64,000 nucleotides of DNA from Allomuricauda sp. NBRC 101325 (GTDB taxonomy: Bacteria > Bacteroidota > Bacteroidia > Flavobacteriales > Flavobacteriaceae). A program made the position numbers and the translations under genes. The notes under the pieces were generated by a model that worked only from the letters and a program-made list of their open reading frames with translations, had not been told where the DNA came from and ran no database searches. The DNA lies in the NCBI RefSeq assembly GCF_030268205.1, contig NZ_BSQF01000002.1:434001-498000 (forward strand), written 5' to 3'. Of the stretch, positions 53,431 to 62,500 are shown piece by piece (the first letter of the stretch is position 1; every line of letters starts with the position of its first letter).

Positions 53431-53727
53431 TTATCGCAATACCAATTTCTTAACCAATTCTCGTCCTAGTTCTTCATTTACCAAAGAGATAATTTTGGAT
53501 TTGCCCAAGCTCAATTCTTCTCGTAAAACAGAAGAAGAAAGCGAAATAAAAAGCGTTTCATTTTTGAGCTCCACTCCAGTGGTGTAATTGTTCACCCCAT
53601 TCCCCATTAATTTTACCCAGGCCTCACGAACATCCACTTTGTCCATGCCTTTTTGGAGTTTATTCTCTTTGATGAACTCGTTCAAGGCTTCACTCAACGG
53701 CAAGTTTGAATTTTGTCTTTTGGCCAT
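53431..53727 (-). CDS. DUF721 (DciA-like) protein
   Basis: 98 aa. Sequence fits the DUF721 core: LSEALNEFIKENKLQKGMDK, then REAWVKLMGNGVNNYT and LFISLSSSVLREELSLGKSKI. In other bacteria DUF721 proteins (DciA) load the replicative helicase DnaB. The gene lies in a cluster with recF, which supports a replication-related role. Its ATG shares one base with the stop of the upstream lipoprotein gene (TAATG). Confidence 0.87.
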   Translation of the reverse strand: MAKRQNSNLPLSEALNEFIKENKLQKGMDKVDVREAWVKLMGNGVNNYTTGVELKNETLFISLSSSVLREELSLGKSKIISLVNEELGRELVKKLVLR

Positions 53728-54155
53728 TATTGTGGGATTTTAATAGGTTCGAAACGTTTGTAATTGTAGGTAACCCCCTCATTGTTTACCACCGAAAATG
53801 AAAGGGAATCAAGTTTCACCAATTTTTCTTCCCATTGACTGAATTCATTACTGTAACCCATTATAAAAATTCCGTTAGAGGGGCTAAGGGTCAACTGCTC
53901 CACATCATGGTTCGAAGTGTCATAAGTGCCGCCCAAATTGGCCTGTAGTTTTTTGCGAAAACCTTTGTCATTTTCCAATTGAATAAAGTCGATGTTGGAG
54001 TTGAGGCCATATTCTTTTAAACTGCCGTCCGGGAATTCCACTTCCTCTATTTCCCAATACCCATTTAAATAATGCAGGTCGGATTCAGCTACGGAGGGGG
54101 AGTCTTGACAAGCAAAAATGAACAGTAAAAAAAGAAATGGGACTATTTTTTTCAT
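53727..54155 (-). CDS. Lipocalin-like lipoprotein
   Basis: 142 aa with lipoprotein signal MKKIVPFLFLLFIFAC (cysteine 16). The mature domain begins YLNGYWEIEEVEFPDGSLKE and consists of short strands ending in NNEGVTYNYKRFEP. This pattern recalls lipocalin-like domains in Bacteroidota lipoproteins. Function unknown. It sits between recF and the DUF721 gene with a 4-base gap and one-base overlap, so it is part of that transcript. Confidence 0.75.
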   Translation of the reverse strand: MKKIVPFLFLLFIFACQDSPSVAESDLHYLNGYWEIEEVEFPDGSLKEYGLNSNIDFIQLENDKGFRKKLQANLGGTYDTSNHDVEQLTLSPSNGIFIMGYSNEFSQWEEKLVKLDSLSFSVVNNEGVTYNYKRFEPIKIPQ

Positions 54156-54159
54156 GATA

Positions 54160-55239
54160 CTACAAGGTAAAGATTTTATAGCTCTGATGAATGTTTTTAA
54201 CTACATTTTCGGTTCGTTCTGGGTGGGTATCGCTGATAAATATCTGTCCGAAATTGTCATTTTTTACCAAGCCCACAATCTGGGATACCCGATGTTCATC
54301 CAGCTTGTCAAAAATATCATCCAACAATAAAATAGGGGTGGTGTTGGCCAACTCCTTTATAAAATGGAACTGGGCTAGTTTTAAGGCTATCAAAAAGGAT
54401 TTTTGCTGTCCCTGACTGCCAAATTTTTTAATGGGATGACCTGCAATGGTAAATCCAAGATCATCTTTATGGATGCCAGCTGAAGTGTATTGCAAAGCTC
54501 GATCTTTTTCTAGGCTGGATTCCAACAATTCCAAAAGCGGACGTTCCGAAAGTTGACTTTCGTAGGTCAACAAAATTTGTTCATCTTTTTCCGAAATATG
54601 ATGGTACTGCTCTTGGAAAATAGGAATGAACGACTCTAAGAATGCTACTCGTTTTTTATGGATTTCCGTTCCCAATCCATGCAATTGTTCATTATAAATG
54701 GCCAAAGTGTTAGGGTCGAACGTATGGTTGGCCACAAAATATTTCAGCAAAGAATTCCGCTGCGAGATAACCTTGTTGTATTTGATAAGGTTTTGCAGGT
54801 AGCTTCTATCCGATTGGGATATAACCCCATCCATAAACTTTCTTCGCGTCTCACTTCCTTCCAAGATCAGATCGCGGTCCGCAGGTGAAATCATGACCAA
54901 AGGCAAAAAACCAATGTGCTCGGAGAACTTTTCATACGGTTTTCCATTGCGCTTGATCACTTTTTTGGTGCCTTTTTTAAAGGAGCACAGGATTTTTTCG
55001 GTACGATTTTCCTTTTCAAACTCCCCCTCGACCACAAAAAATTCCGTACCATGTTTAATATTTTGGGTGGACACTGGATTAAAGTAACTTTTGCCAAAAC
55101 TAAGGTGGTAAATGGCATCCAAAACATTGGTTTTTCCCACGCCATTGTCTCCCACAAGGCAGTTGATCACAGGGTCGAACTCCAAGGTCTTGGAATCAAA
55201 ATTCTTGTAATTGACTAAGGATAAATGTCTTAAAAACAT
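54160..55239 (-). CDS. recF: DNA replication and repair protein RecF
   Basis: 359 aa from ATG 55239 ([21 protein letters not shown]); an earlier frame start is not conserved. SMC-like ATPase with Walker [15 protein letters not shown], signature [18 protein letters not shown] and Walker [15 protein letters not shown]. RecF helps load RecA at gaps through RecOR. No dnaA/dnaN is nearby, as usual in Bacteroidota. It begins a minus-strand operon recF-lipoprotein-DUF721. Confidence 0.96.
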   Translation of the reverse strand: MFLRHLSLVNYKNFDSKTLEFDPVINCLVGDNGVGKTNVLDAIYHLSFGKSYFNPVSTQNIKHGTEFFVVEGEFEKENRTEKILCSFKKGTKKVIKRNGKPYEKFSEHIGFLPLVMISPADRDLILEGSETRRKFMDGVISQSDRSYLQNLIKYNKVISQRNSLLKYFVANHTFDPNTLAIYNEQLHGLGTEIHKKRVAFLESFIPIFQEQYHHISEKDEQILLTYESQLSERPLLELLESSLEKDRALQYTSAGIHKDDLGFTIAGHPIKKFGSQGQQKSFLIALKLAQFHFIKELANTTPILLLDDIFDKLDEHRVSQIVGLVKNDNFGQIFISDTHPERTENVVKNIHQSYKIFTL

Positions 55240-55318
55240 ATGGGAAATAAGAAACAAAGTGGGTTTTACTTTCTGCCTGTCCAAAACAGGGTTCCAAAAA
55301 TAACGAATAATTTACCTT

Positions 55319-55346
55319 TTGTTTTTGGATAAAAACTTTATTTTTG
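55319..55346 (+). promoter_or_regulatory. Promoter of the TPR-ribH unit
   Basis: TATTTTTG (55339-55346) with TTG at 55319-55321, spacer 17 bases. The ATG at 55367 is 20 bases downstream of the -7 box. Confidence 0.55.
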
Positions 55347-55366
55347 CGCGACCAATTTAATGACGG

Positions 55367-56128
55367 ATGGCAACATACAAGAAGAGAGGCTTTAAGCCAA
55401 AGAATAAGGCGGAAGAAGCTCAGATAGAAGAACAAGACAGTACAACGGCCGAGGTATTCAATACTTTGGACGAAGGTGCTTCCAAAACCGAAGAGTGGGT
55501 TCAGCAGAACCAAAACTACATTTTGGGGGTAATCGGAGCCATTGCTGTTGGGGTATTGGCATACTTGGGATATCACCAATTTATCCAAAACCCGAAAGAA
55601 GCTTCCGCTGCCAACGAATTATTTTATCCGCAACAATATTTTGATAGAGCTTTGGCAAGCGAAACTGAAAGGGATTCATTGTTCACTTTGGCATTGAACG
55701 GTGCGCAAGGTAAATATGGTTTCTTGGATATCATCGAGGAGTATAGTGGAACAAAAGCGGCTAACTTGGCCAAATATTCTGCGGGTATGACTTATTTGAA
55801 CTTGCAACAATACGATCAAGCAATTTCCTATTTAGAAGGTTTTTCTTCAGATGATGACATCATGGGCGCTATGGCCAAAGGAGGTATTGGAGATGCTTTT
55901 TCACAATTGAACCAGCAAGAAGATGCTTTGGATTATTACGAAAAAGCCGTTGCACATAGCGATAATGAATTTACTGCACCAAGATTTTTATACAAAGCTG
56001 GTGTAATTGCCATGGAATTGGGTCAGAAAGATAAAGCACTTGGATACTTTGAGCGTATCAAAGAAGAATATCCAGGTTCACAAGAAGGAAATGGTGTAGA
56101 GGCCTTGATTGGAATGGCCCAAAATTAA
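55367..56128 (+). CDS. Membrane-anchored TPR protein (YfgM-like)
   Basis: 253 aa. A charged cytoplasmic N-terminus (residues 1-50) is followed by one membrane helix (YILGVIGAIAVGVLAYLGYH) and a periplasmic TPR region with units such as AKYSAGMTYLNLQQYDQAI and YKAGVIAMELGQKDKALGYF. The layout matches YfgM/AnCL-type proteins, which associate with the SecYEG translocon and chaperones. It precedes ribH by three bases, an arrangement frequent in Bacteroidota. Confidence 0.88.
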   Translation: MATYKKRGFKPKNKAEEAQIEEQDSTTAEVFNTLDEGASKTEEWVQQNQNYILGVIGAIAVGVLAYLGYHQFIQNPKEASAANELFYPQQYFDRALASETERDSLFTLALNGAQGKYGFLDIIEEYSGTKAANLAKYSAGMTYLNLQQYDQAISYLEGFSSDDDIMGAMAKGGIGDAFSQLNQQEDALDYYEKAVAHSDNEFTAPRFLYKAGVIAMELGQKDKALGYFERIKEEYPGSQEGNGVEALIGMAQN

Positions 56129-56131
56129 ATC

Positions 56132-56614
56132 ATGGCCACAGAGAACAAAAACTTATCCGTTTACGATAAAAATAAAATCCCAAACGCGAAGCATCTTCGG
56201 TTTGGGATTGTTGTTTCTGAATGGAACGACGAAATTACCGAAGGCCTTTATCAAGGTGCCGAGGATGCATTGTTGGATTGTGGGGCCACCTCAGAAAACA
56301 TTTTACGCTGGAATGTTCCTGGGAGTTTTGAACTTACCTTCGGATGCAAAAAAATGATCCAAACTCAAGAAGTGGATGCTGTCATAGCCATTGGAAGTGT
56401 GATTCGCGGGGAAACCAGTCATTTCGATTTTGTGTGCAGTGCCACTGCCCAGGGAATCAAAGATTTGAACGTGGCATACGACGTGCCCGTAATTTTCTGC
56501 GTATTGACGGATGATAATATTGAGCAGTCACGAGCAAGAAGTGGCGGAAAACATGGGAACAAAGGAACGGAAGCTGCCATTGTTGCCATTCAAATGGCGG
56601 TTTTGGGGAAATAG
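56132..56614 (+). CDS. ribH: 6,7-dimethyl-8-ribityllumazine synthase
   Basis: 160 aa. Condenses 5-amino-6-ribitylaminouracil with a butanone phosphate in riboflavin synthesis. Motifs FGIVVSEWNDEITEGLYQGA, VPGSFELTFG and AIGSVIRGETSHFDFV, with the catalytic histidine in the last one. Length is normal. It is coupled to the TPR gene; other rib genes are not in the window. Confidence 0.95.
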   Translation: MATENKNLSVYDKNKIPNAKHLRFGIVVSEWNDEITEGLYQGAEDALLDCGATSENILRWNVPGSFELTFGCKKMIQTQEVDAVIAIGSVIRGETSHFDFVCSATAQGIKDLNVAYDVPVIFCVLTDDNIEQSRARSGGKHGNKGTEAAIVAIQMAVLGK

Positions 56615-56621
56615 GAGGGGA

Positions 56622-56771
56622 TCAAGTTCAAATTCAAGCTAAAGTTCAAGCTTTTCTGAGAATCCAACCATCCAATAATCCAGCAATCAGAGTCAAACTC
56701 AAGTTCAAGCTCAAGCGGTGCTATCAATCCAATATTCCAATATCTAAAAATCTAACAATCCAATAATCCAC
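56622..56771. repeat. Degenerate short-unit repeat region after ribH
   Basis: Two unit types alternate: CAAGTT/CAAGCT hexamers (56622-56652 and 56693-56717) and AATCCA-type units (56660-56690 and 56723-56771), giving an A-B-A-B layout. It fills most of the gap between ribH and the next gene. No hairpin with T run is seen, so ribH has no obvious terminator here. Confidence 0.75.
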
Positions 56772-56824
56772 CCACTGTTAACATTTTTTGGGAGAACCGC
56801 CTGACCCCTTTTTCCTATTTTAAG

Positions 56825-56832
56825 TACCTTTG
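56825..56832 (+). promoter_or_regulatory. Promoter of the small membrane protein-mutL unit (-7 box)
   Basis: TACCTTTG, an exact TAnnTTTG match; a CTG lies 21 bases upstream instead of TTG. Transcription would start near 56838, 17 bases before the ATG. Confidence 0.5.
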
Positions 56833-56854
56833 AGGTTATACGGATACAAATGCC

Positions 56855-57139
56855 ATGCGAAACCCTTTAAAACTTAGGAAAAATAAAAATTTTGATTACA
56901 CCCCCCGATATTATAAGGGAGAGGGCAATCCGTATAAAATAGAACATAAACTAGATCAGTTTCGAAGCACTGCGCATACAAACAGAGGGCTTAAAAATAA
57001 GTTTACCTCTGCCATGGATGACCTGCAAACGGAGGGGGACAGGAACCTTAAAATTCGTTTTTGGATCATTGTGGCCGTTTTGATTTTGCTTTTTCTCTTC
57101 ATCATAGACTTTGATCTTTCTATATTCTGGAATCCATAA
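56855..57139 (+). CDS. Small membrane protein before mutL
   Basis: 94 aa. A basic, Tyr/Lys-rich N-terminal half (residues 1-65: NPLKLRKNKNFDYTPRYYKG, then SAMDDLQTEGDRNLKIRFW) is followed by one membrane helix (IIVAVLILLFLFIIDFDL) at the C-terminus. Such proteins are often named riboflavin synthase subunit beta in flavobacterial genomes, apparently by position near ribH; nothing in the sequence supports that. Its stop overlaps the mutL ATG by one base (TAATG), so it is coupled to mutL. Confidence 0.8.
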   Translation: MRNPLKLRKNKNFDYTPRYYKGEGNPYKIEHKLDQFRSTAHTNRGLKNKFTSAMDDLQTEGDRNLKIRFWIIVAVLILLFLFIIDFDLSIFWNP

Positions 57140-58989
57140 TGGCGGACATCATTAAGCTTTTACCGGACCATGTCGCCAACCAAATAGCCGCAGGGGAGGT
57201 GGTACAACGCCCGGCTTCTGTTGTTAAGGAACTTATGGAAAATGCCATTGATGCTGGTGCTGAATCCATAAAATTGATTATCAAGGATGGCGGTAAAACA
57301 CTCATTCAGGTAGTCGATGATGGTATGGGTATGAGCGAAACGGATGCCCGATTGTCTTTTGAGCGTCATGCTACCTCCAAAATTTCTTCCGCACAGGATC
57401 TGTTCAATTTGGAGACCAAGGGGTTTAGGGGAGAAGCTTTGGCTTCAATTGCCGCTATTGCGCATGTGGACATGCAAACCCGAACTGCTGCGAATGATGT
57501 CGGAACCCACATTAAAATAGAGGGAAGCAAGATTGTTTCACATGATGTGGTGGCTACCCCAAAAGGGACTTCCATTTCGGTAAAGAACTTGTTTTTTAAT
57601 ATTCCAGCTCGACGCAACTTTTTAAAATCGCACCAAGTGGAGCTTCGTCATATCACGGATGAGTTCCATCGCGTAGCCTTGGTACATCCGAATATTGAGT
57701 TCCATTTTTACAATAATGGCTCGGAGATCTTTAATCTTCCAAAAACCAAACATCGTCAACGCATTGCGCATATTTTTGGGAGCCGAATGGAAACCCGATT
57801 GGTTCCTGTAAACGAGGAAACCGAAGTATTAAAGGTTTCTGGTTTTATCTGCAAGCCGGAATTTGCCAAAAAGAGCAGGGGAGAACAGTTTTTCTTTGCC
57901 AACAACCGATACATCAAAAGTCCCTATTTACATCATGCTGTAACGGCAGCGTTTGAGGGATTGATCAAGTCGGAAATGTTCCCTGGGTACTTTTTGTATT
58001 TGGAAGTAGATCCAGGTTCCATTGATATCAATATTCACCCCACCAAAACAGAGGTAAAGTTTGATGATGAGAATACACTATATGCCATTCTAAGATCCAC
58101 CATTAAGCATAGTCTAGGACAGTTCAATGTAGCGCCGGTCCTTGATTTTGAGCACGACCCAAATTTGGATACTCCATATGCCTACAGAGAAAAAGGGGCC
58201 GAATTGCCGAAAGTAACGGTTGATTCCAATTTTAATCCGTTTCAAGAAGTGATTAAAAGTAAAACGTCGAGTGGTGGTTCATTTCAAAGGCAAAGCACCA
58301 AGGGATGGGAAAATCTGTATGAGGGATTGGAGCAAGAAGTGGCTGTGGATCAGTTCAGTAGTTTGGTGATAGAATCCGAAAGTGATGAACAAGGAACGCT
58401 TTATAATGGAGAGCAGGCTGAAGAACACATGGCTTCTACTTTTCAATTGCGTAGAAAATATGTAGTGAGTACAGTAAAGTCGGGAATGTTGGTCATCCAT
58501 CAGAAACGGGCCCACGAGCGCATTCTCTTTGAAAAGTTCCTAAAGGAAATCACAGTAAAGCAGGGAATAAGTCAACAGTTATTATTTCCATTGGAACTCA
58601 GTTTCAATAAACAAGAATTGGATATTTTAAACGATATCAGTGAAAGTCTGACAAATATAGGGTTCGCCTTTGAGAGTCTGGAACACGAAACGGTAAAAGT
58701 GACAGGTGTACCTTTATTGGTTCCCGAATCTGGAATTGGTACGGTTTTAGATCGTTTGATAGCGGATTATAAAGAAGGGTACGGGAACGGTTCCATTTCC
58801 CAAGCTGAGATGTTGGCGGAGGTATTGTCCCGTAATCTGGCCGTAAAAACAGGCGAAATATTGGACCAGGAATCGCAAATGGCCTTGGTGAACAATTTGT
58901 TCGCCTGCAAAGAGCCAACATTAAGTCCATCACAAAAAATAACATACACCATTATCTCCGAAGGGGATATCGATAAAAAATTTAGCTAA
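57139..58989 (+). CDS. mutL: DNA mismatch repair protein MutL
   Basis: 616 aa. The N-terminal GHKL ATPase is complete: ASVVKELMENAIDAGA, VVDDGMGMS, TKGFRGEALASIAAI (residues 20-100). The C-terminal domain (about 430-616) contains IHQKRAHERILFE at H454, where endonuclease-type MutL proteins have DQHAxxERxxxE, and ends with ACKEPTLSPSQKITY where CPHGRP is expected. So two metal-binding motifs are altered. It follows the small membrane protein with a one-base overlap and is followed directly by a rhomboid gene. Confidence 0.95.
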   Translation: MADIIKLLPDHVANQIAAGEVVQRPASVVKELMENAIDAGAESIKLIIKDGGKTLIQVVDDGMGMSETDARLSFERHATSKISSAQDLFNLETKGFRGEALASIAAIAHVDMQTRTAANDVGTHIKIEGSKIVSHDVVATPKGTSISVKNLFFNIPARRNFLKSHQVELRHITDEFHRVALVHPNIEFHFYNNGSEIFNLPKTKHRQRIAHIFGSRMETRLVPVNEETEVLKVSGFICKPEFAKKSRGEQFFFANNRYIKSPYLHHAVTAAFEGLIKSEMFPGYFLYLEVDPGSIDINIHPTKTEVKFDDENTLYAILRSTIKHSLGQFNVAPVLDFEHDPNLDTPYAYREKGAELPKVTVDSNFNPFQEVIKSKTSSGGSFQRQSTKGWENLYEGLEQEVAVDQFSSLVIESESDEQGTLYNGEQAEEHMASTFQLRRKYVVSTVKSGMLVIHQKRAHERILFEKFLKEITVKQGISQQLLFPLELSFNKQELDILNDISESLTNIGFAFESLEHETVKVTGVPLLVPESGIGTVLDRLIADYKEGYGNGSISQAEMLAEVLSRNLAVKTGEILDQESQMALVNNLFACKEPTLSPSQKITYTIISEGDIDKKFS

Positions 58990-59724
58990 ATGGGTAGATT
59001 GACAGAGGCGGTTAAACATATATTGATCATCAATGTGATCATGTTTTTTGCCACACAATTGTACGGAGACCAAATGTTTCAATGGATGTCACTTTGGTTT
59101 CCCAAAAATCCCAATTTTGAATGGTGGCAGATCATCAGCCACATGTTCATGCACGGCAACTTGATGCACATTGTGTTCAACATGTATGCACTCTGGGCTT
59201 TTGGAACGCCTTTGGAACGCATTTGGGGCAGGAATAAGTTTTTGTTTTTCTATTTTTCAGCGGGATTGGGTTCCGCAGCTTTGCACAGTGGGGTTAATTT
59301 TTTCCTTTTCAACGAGGGAATCAGTGCATTGGAAGGTGCGGGCATTGCCAAAACCCAAATAATGGATATTTTGGCAAACGGACAATATAGCCCAGGCTGG
59401 TATAATATCGCATCCAAAGCTACCATCGATAATATGCTTTCAGCATACAATACACCTGCGGTTGGTGCGTCTGGTGCCATTTATGGTATTTTGGTAGCCT
59501 TTGCCTTTATGTATTCCGAGGCAAAACTGATGCTTATATTTTTACCGGTACCCATTAAGGCCAAATACTTTGTTCCAATTTTGATAGCTGTTGATTTAAT
59601 TTTTGGTATTGGAAATGTGAATACTGGAATTGCGCACTTTGCGCATATTGGTGGTGCTTTGATTGGTTTTATAATGATGTGGTACTGGAAAAGGAACCAG
59701 TTCAAGGATAATCGTTGGGATTAA
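58990..59724 (+). CDS. Rhomboid family intramembrane protease (copy 1)
   Basis: 244 aa, six predicted membrane helices. The catalytic serine S161 lies in AVGASGAIYG and the histidine H219 in AHFAHIGGALIG, so the dyad is complete; the N-terminal HMFMHGNLMHIVFNMYALW is the conserved helix. It cleaves membrane proteins within the bilayer. It begins on the base after the mutL stop, so it is part of the mutL transcript, and is followed by a second rhomboid. Confidence 0.93.
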   Translation: MGRLTEAVKHILIINVIMFFATQLYGDQMFQWMSLWFPKNPNFEWWQIISHMFMHGNLMHIVFNMYALWAFGTPLERIWGRNKFLFFYFSAGLGSAALHSGVNFFLFNEGISALEGAGIAKTQIMDILANGQYSPGWYNIASKATIDNMLSAYNTPAVGASGAIYGILVAFAFMYSEAKLMLIFLPVPIKAKYFVPILIAVDLIFGIGNVNTGIAHFAHIGGALIGFIMMWYWKRNQFKDNRWD

Positions 59725-59727
59725 TTT

Positions 59728-60591
59728 ATGAATAGTGGAGGACTTCGATACCAATTTGCTAGGCTTAGCGTAGCGGAAAAGCTCATTGCTCTCAATGTGC
59801 TTATTTTTCTATTGGAAGGCTTGTCCAAGGCACTTTTTGGGTTCTCTTTTGCCGATTGGTTTCAATTGCCCAAAGATTTTTTGGAATTTATAAGTCAGCC
59901 ATGGTCGTTGTTTACCTATTCTTTTTTGCATGCTGGGTTGGGTCATATCTTTTGGAATATGATCATCCTTTATTTTGCAAGCAGGATTTTCCTGAATTTG
60001 TTTGATGCCCAACGCTTTATCAATGTCTATTTTTTGGGTGTTATCCTAGGTGGAACTTTGTTCCTTTTGGGTTACAACGTGTTCCCCACCTTGGTAAATG
60101 CCAATACAGCATTGATCGGTGCATCGGCAGGTGTAAACGCCGTCTTGATATTTGTTTGTGCCTACATTCCCAATCAAGAAGTGAGAGTGTTCTTTTTCAA
60201 TATCAAATTGTGGTATATCGGAGCGGCATTGGTCATCAAAGATTTGGTGCTGATCGGAATGGGAGAGAACATTGGTGGCGGATTGGCCCACTTGGGCGGC
60301 GCTTTGTTGGGATATGTTTATGCCCGTCAACTGTTCCAGGGAAATGATATAGGTACTGGATTTACCAAATTGAGGTTTGCTATTGCAGGACTTTTTAAAC
60401 CAAGGGAGAAAAAAGCTCCGATGAAAACGGTGTATCGAAATAAAAGTGAATCCCAAAGTAAGGCGGCCTATGACAAACAGGCCAAACAAAAGAAGATTGA
60501 TTCCATTTTGGATAAGATCAGTAAATCGGGCTATGAAAGTTTGTCCAAGGAAGAAAAGGATTTTTTGTTCAAGGCAGGTAAAGAGGATTGA
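59728..60591 (+). CDS. Rhomboid family intramembrane protease (copy 2)
   Basis: 287 aa. Catalytic S133 in LIGASAGVNAV and H188 in GLAHLGGALLG, with a first conserved block SFLHAGLGHIFWNMIILYF. The C-terminal 80 residues are a charged cytoplasmic tail (KAAYDKQAKQKKIDSILDKI), a DUF6576-like segment absent from copy 1. Copy 2 differs strongly from copy 1, so it is an old duplication. A short gap separates it from the EEP gene. Confidence 0.92.
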   Translation: MNSGGLRYQFARLSVAEKLIALNVLIFLLEGLSKALFGFSFADWFQLPKDFLEFISQPWSLFTYSFLHAGLGHIFWNMIILYFASRIFLNLFDAQRFINVYFLGVILGGTLFLLGYNVFPTLVNANTALIGASAGVNAVLIFVCAYIPNQEVRVFFFNIKLWYIGAALVIKDLVLIGMGENIGGGLAHLGGALLGYVYARQLFQGNDIGTGFTKLRFAIAGLFKPREKKAPMKTVYRNKSESQSKAAYDKQAKQKKIDSILDKISKSGYESLSKEEKDFLFKAGKED

Positions 60592-60594
60592 TTC

Positions 60595-61629
60595 GTGAAA
60601 GGACTATCGTTTTTTGATAAAGTTGTTTTTGCAATCAACATTTTGGTTGTAAGCATACTTTTATTGGCATGTATTTATGTTTTTCTTCCGTTTCAGTTTT
60701 TACGCATATTATCAATTCTTAGTCTTGTGGTTCCAGGTATATTGGTACTACATGTTTTGTTTTTGATTTATTGGTTGCTCAAACGAAAAAGACAATTTAT
60801 ATATTCTATGATTGCCATTCTTATTGGATATATGTCTTTTGGTCATTTTTATGGATTAAACACTTCCAAGGATGACTCGATAGGTGACAAGAATTTGAAA
60901 ATAATGTCATATAATGTTTGGGGCTTTAATAGAAATGGTTGGATCAAAGAGGAGGGGGTTGGTGATAGCATAATTACATTTATCAAAAATCAGTCACCAG
61001 ATATATTGGTAATTCAAGAACATAGTAGAATCAGATATCAACAACTAAGACAATACCCATATAGAAGCGAAACACCAATTTCAGCAGCTAGGGCAACACA
61101 AGCCATATTTTCTAAATATCCAATTATTGGTCAAGGTTCATTGGATTTGCCTGAAACTATGAATAACATTATTTATGCGGATATTGTATTTGGCTCAGAT
61201 ACCTTGAGAATTTATAACCTGCATTTACAATCCTTTAAAATAATTCCTAGTTCTGATAACTTTTCTGATAGTGAAAAATCCGAAAAATTACTAAGAAGGT
61301 TGGTGGGTACCTTTTCCAAACAAACCGATCAGGCTAAAATTTTTAAGGAACATATAGATAAAAGCCCATATCCCAATATCATATGTGGTGATTTTAATAA
61401 CACCCAATTTTCAAGTGTATATAAGATGGTAAAGGGGAATATGGAGGATACTTTTTTGCAAAAAGGTTCAGGTTTTGGAAGGACGTATGATTTGCTCAAA
61501 TTCCCAATTCGAATAGATTATATTTTGGCCGACCCAGAATTTGAAATTTTATCCCATCAAAATTTTGATGTAAAATTATCCGACCATTATCCCATTATGG
61601 CCACTTTGAAACTGCCATCACATCAGTAG
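60595..61629 (+). CDS. Endonuclease/exonuclease/phosphatase family membrane protein
   Basis: 344 aa, starting with GTG. Two or three membrane helices (about residues 10-85) precede an EEP domain: KIMSYNVWGFNR, LVIQEHSRIRYQ, ICGDFNNTQFSS, IDYILAD and LSDHYPIMA, which carry the metal-binding and catalytic residues. Such membrane-anchored EEP proteins usually act on phosphodiesters or phospholipids; the target is unknown. It lies in the mutL-rhomboid transcript, three bases after the second rhomboid, and overlaps the convergent DUF6122 gene by 12 bases. Confidence 0.9.
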   Translation: MKGLSFFDKVVFAINILVVSILLLACIYVFLPFQFLRILSILSLVVPGILVLHVLFLIYWLLKRKRQFIYSMIAILIGYMSFGHFYGLNTSKDDSIGDKNLKIMSYNVWGFNRNGWIKEEGVGDSIITFIKNQSPDILVIQEHSRIRYQQLRQYPYRSETPISAARATQAIFSKYPIIGQGSLDLPETMNNIIYADIVFGSDTLRIYNLHLQSFKIIPSSDNFSDSEKSEKLLRRLVGTFSKQTDQAKIFKEHIDKSPYPNIICGDFNNTQFSSVYKMVKGNMEDTFLQKGSGFGRTYDLLKFPIRIDYILADPEFEILSHQNFDVKLSDHYPIMATLKLPSHQ

Positions 61630-61926
61630 GCAATCCAGCCCATCCGCAATAATGTGGATTATCAATGCCAAACCAATAATCCTAGTAACCCTGAAAAAAG
61701 GCAGAATAGCGTAAACTGCAACTGCCCAATAACTGTGTAGTGGATGAAAACCAATACTGCAACGGTTAGGGTCAAATAGGGGATTGGCAAACAAATGGTC
61801 GATATCGATGAGTATACCCGCAAGCAAAATCAATGCAACCTTTACTTTGTTGTCCTTGAAAAACCAAAATGCAATAAGGATAGGGACTAAAAAATGAATG
61901 CCGTAATGTACAAGATGCCTAAGCAT
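61618..61926 (-). CDS. DUF6122 membrane protein
   Basis: 102 aa, about four hydrophobic segments. It has the histidine-rich pattern of YdjM/DUF457-type membrane proteins: LVHYGIHFLVPILIAFWF, GILIDIDHLFANPLFDP and FHPLHSYWAVAVYAI, suggesting a metal site formed by H and D residues at the membrane. Function unknown. It overlaps the WbqC stop by eight bases, so the two are co-translated. Confidence 0.8.
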   Translation of the reverse strand: MLRHLVHYGIHFLVPILIAFWFFKDNKVKVALILLAGILIDIDHLFANPLFDPNRCSIGFHPLHSYWAVAVYAILPFFRVTRIIGLALIIHIIADGLDCLLM

Positions 61927-62500
61927 GACGGGGAAAATCCAAAGGTTGGTTTTTAAGGTAGGTCAAGGTATTGGTCCCTTCGTTGAACAAAAGGTCCAAA
62001 ATACTTAAATTAGGTATAAAGCCATGACGTTCTTCAAATACCTGAGCATAGGGTTCAAACTCCATTTTTTTTTCCTTTTTGGCTTCGATTAAAAAACGTC
62101 CATCAAAAACATTTTCATGAGCTACTTTATAAACTTCGGTCCTTTCATTGCTTATGGATATCCCAATACAATCAGCAATGATTTCTATGGATTTTAAATT
62201 GAAGTCGAACAGATTGTCATCTGAGCCTTCGTATAACGATCGAATCTCATCTTCATAAAATTCAAAAAATGGGGAAGTACGATAGGCGGCTTCCAAAGTG
62301 CGCCAATGTTCCTTTTTCCAATTGTAACTGTTTTCAGTGACTACATCCGCATATTTTTGTCTTCCTTCAGTTCCCCCTAAATGCTTTACGGGAATATTGA
62401 GCATATGTTTGCCCTTGTCGGTCGAAAGGTAACAGCGATTCCTGTAGGTCTGCTTTTGAAAGTTATCCTTAGCCTCCCAAACCACTTTATATTGAACCAT
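61919..62500 (-). CDS. WbqC family protein (start codon unclear)
   Basis: 193 aa from the first ATG. WbqC-like proteins occur with O-antigen and glycan genes and are thought to transfer groups to sugars. The core DNFQKQTYRNRCYLSTDKGK and EHWRTLEAAYRTSPFFEF is typical. However, the frame is open upstream for 29 codons and the translated residues there (LLHPSYFPSIATFAAM) match the conserved N-terminus of the family, which this annotation lacks. No ATG, GTG or TTG exists there, so translation may use ATT (62548) or CTG (62545), or the N-terminus has been lost. The gene follows the four-helix-bundle gene. Confidence 0.8.
   Translation of the reverse strand: MVQYKVVWEAKDNFQKQTYRNRCYLSTDKGKHMLNIPVKHLGGTEGRQKYADVVTENSYNWKKEHWRTLEAAYRTSPFFEFYEDEIRSLYEGSDDNLFDFNLKSIEIIADCIGISISNERTEVYKVAHENVFDGRFLIEAKKEKKMEFEPYAQVFEERHGFIPNLSILDLLFNEGTNTLTYLKNQPLDFPRHA

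Noticed and set aside
56855..57139. Riboflavin synthase beta subunit
   Set aside because: The sequence is a small membrane protein with no lumazine or riboflavin synthase motif; true ribH lies just upstream.
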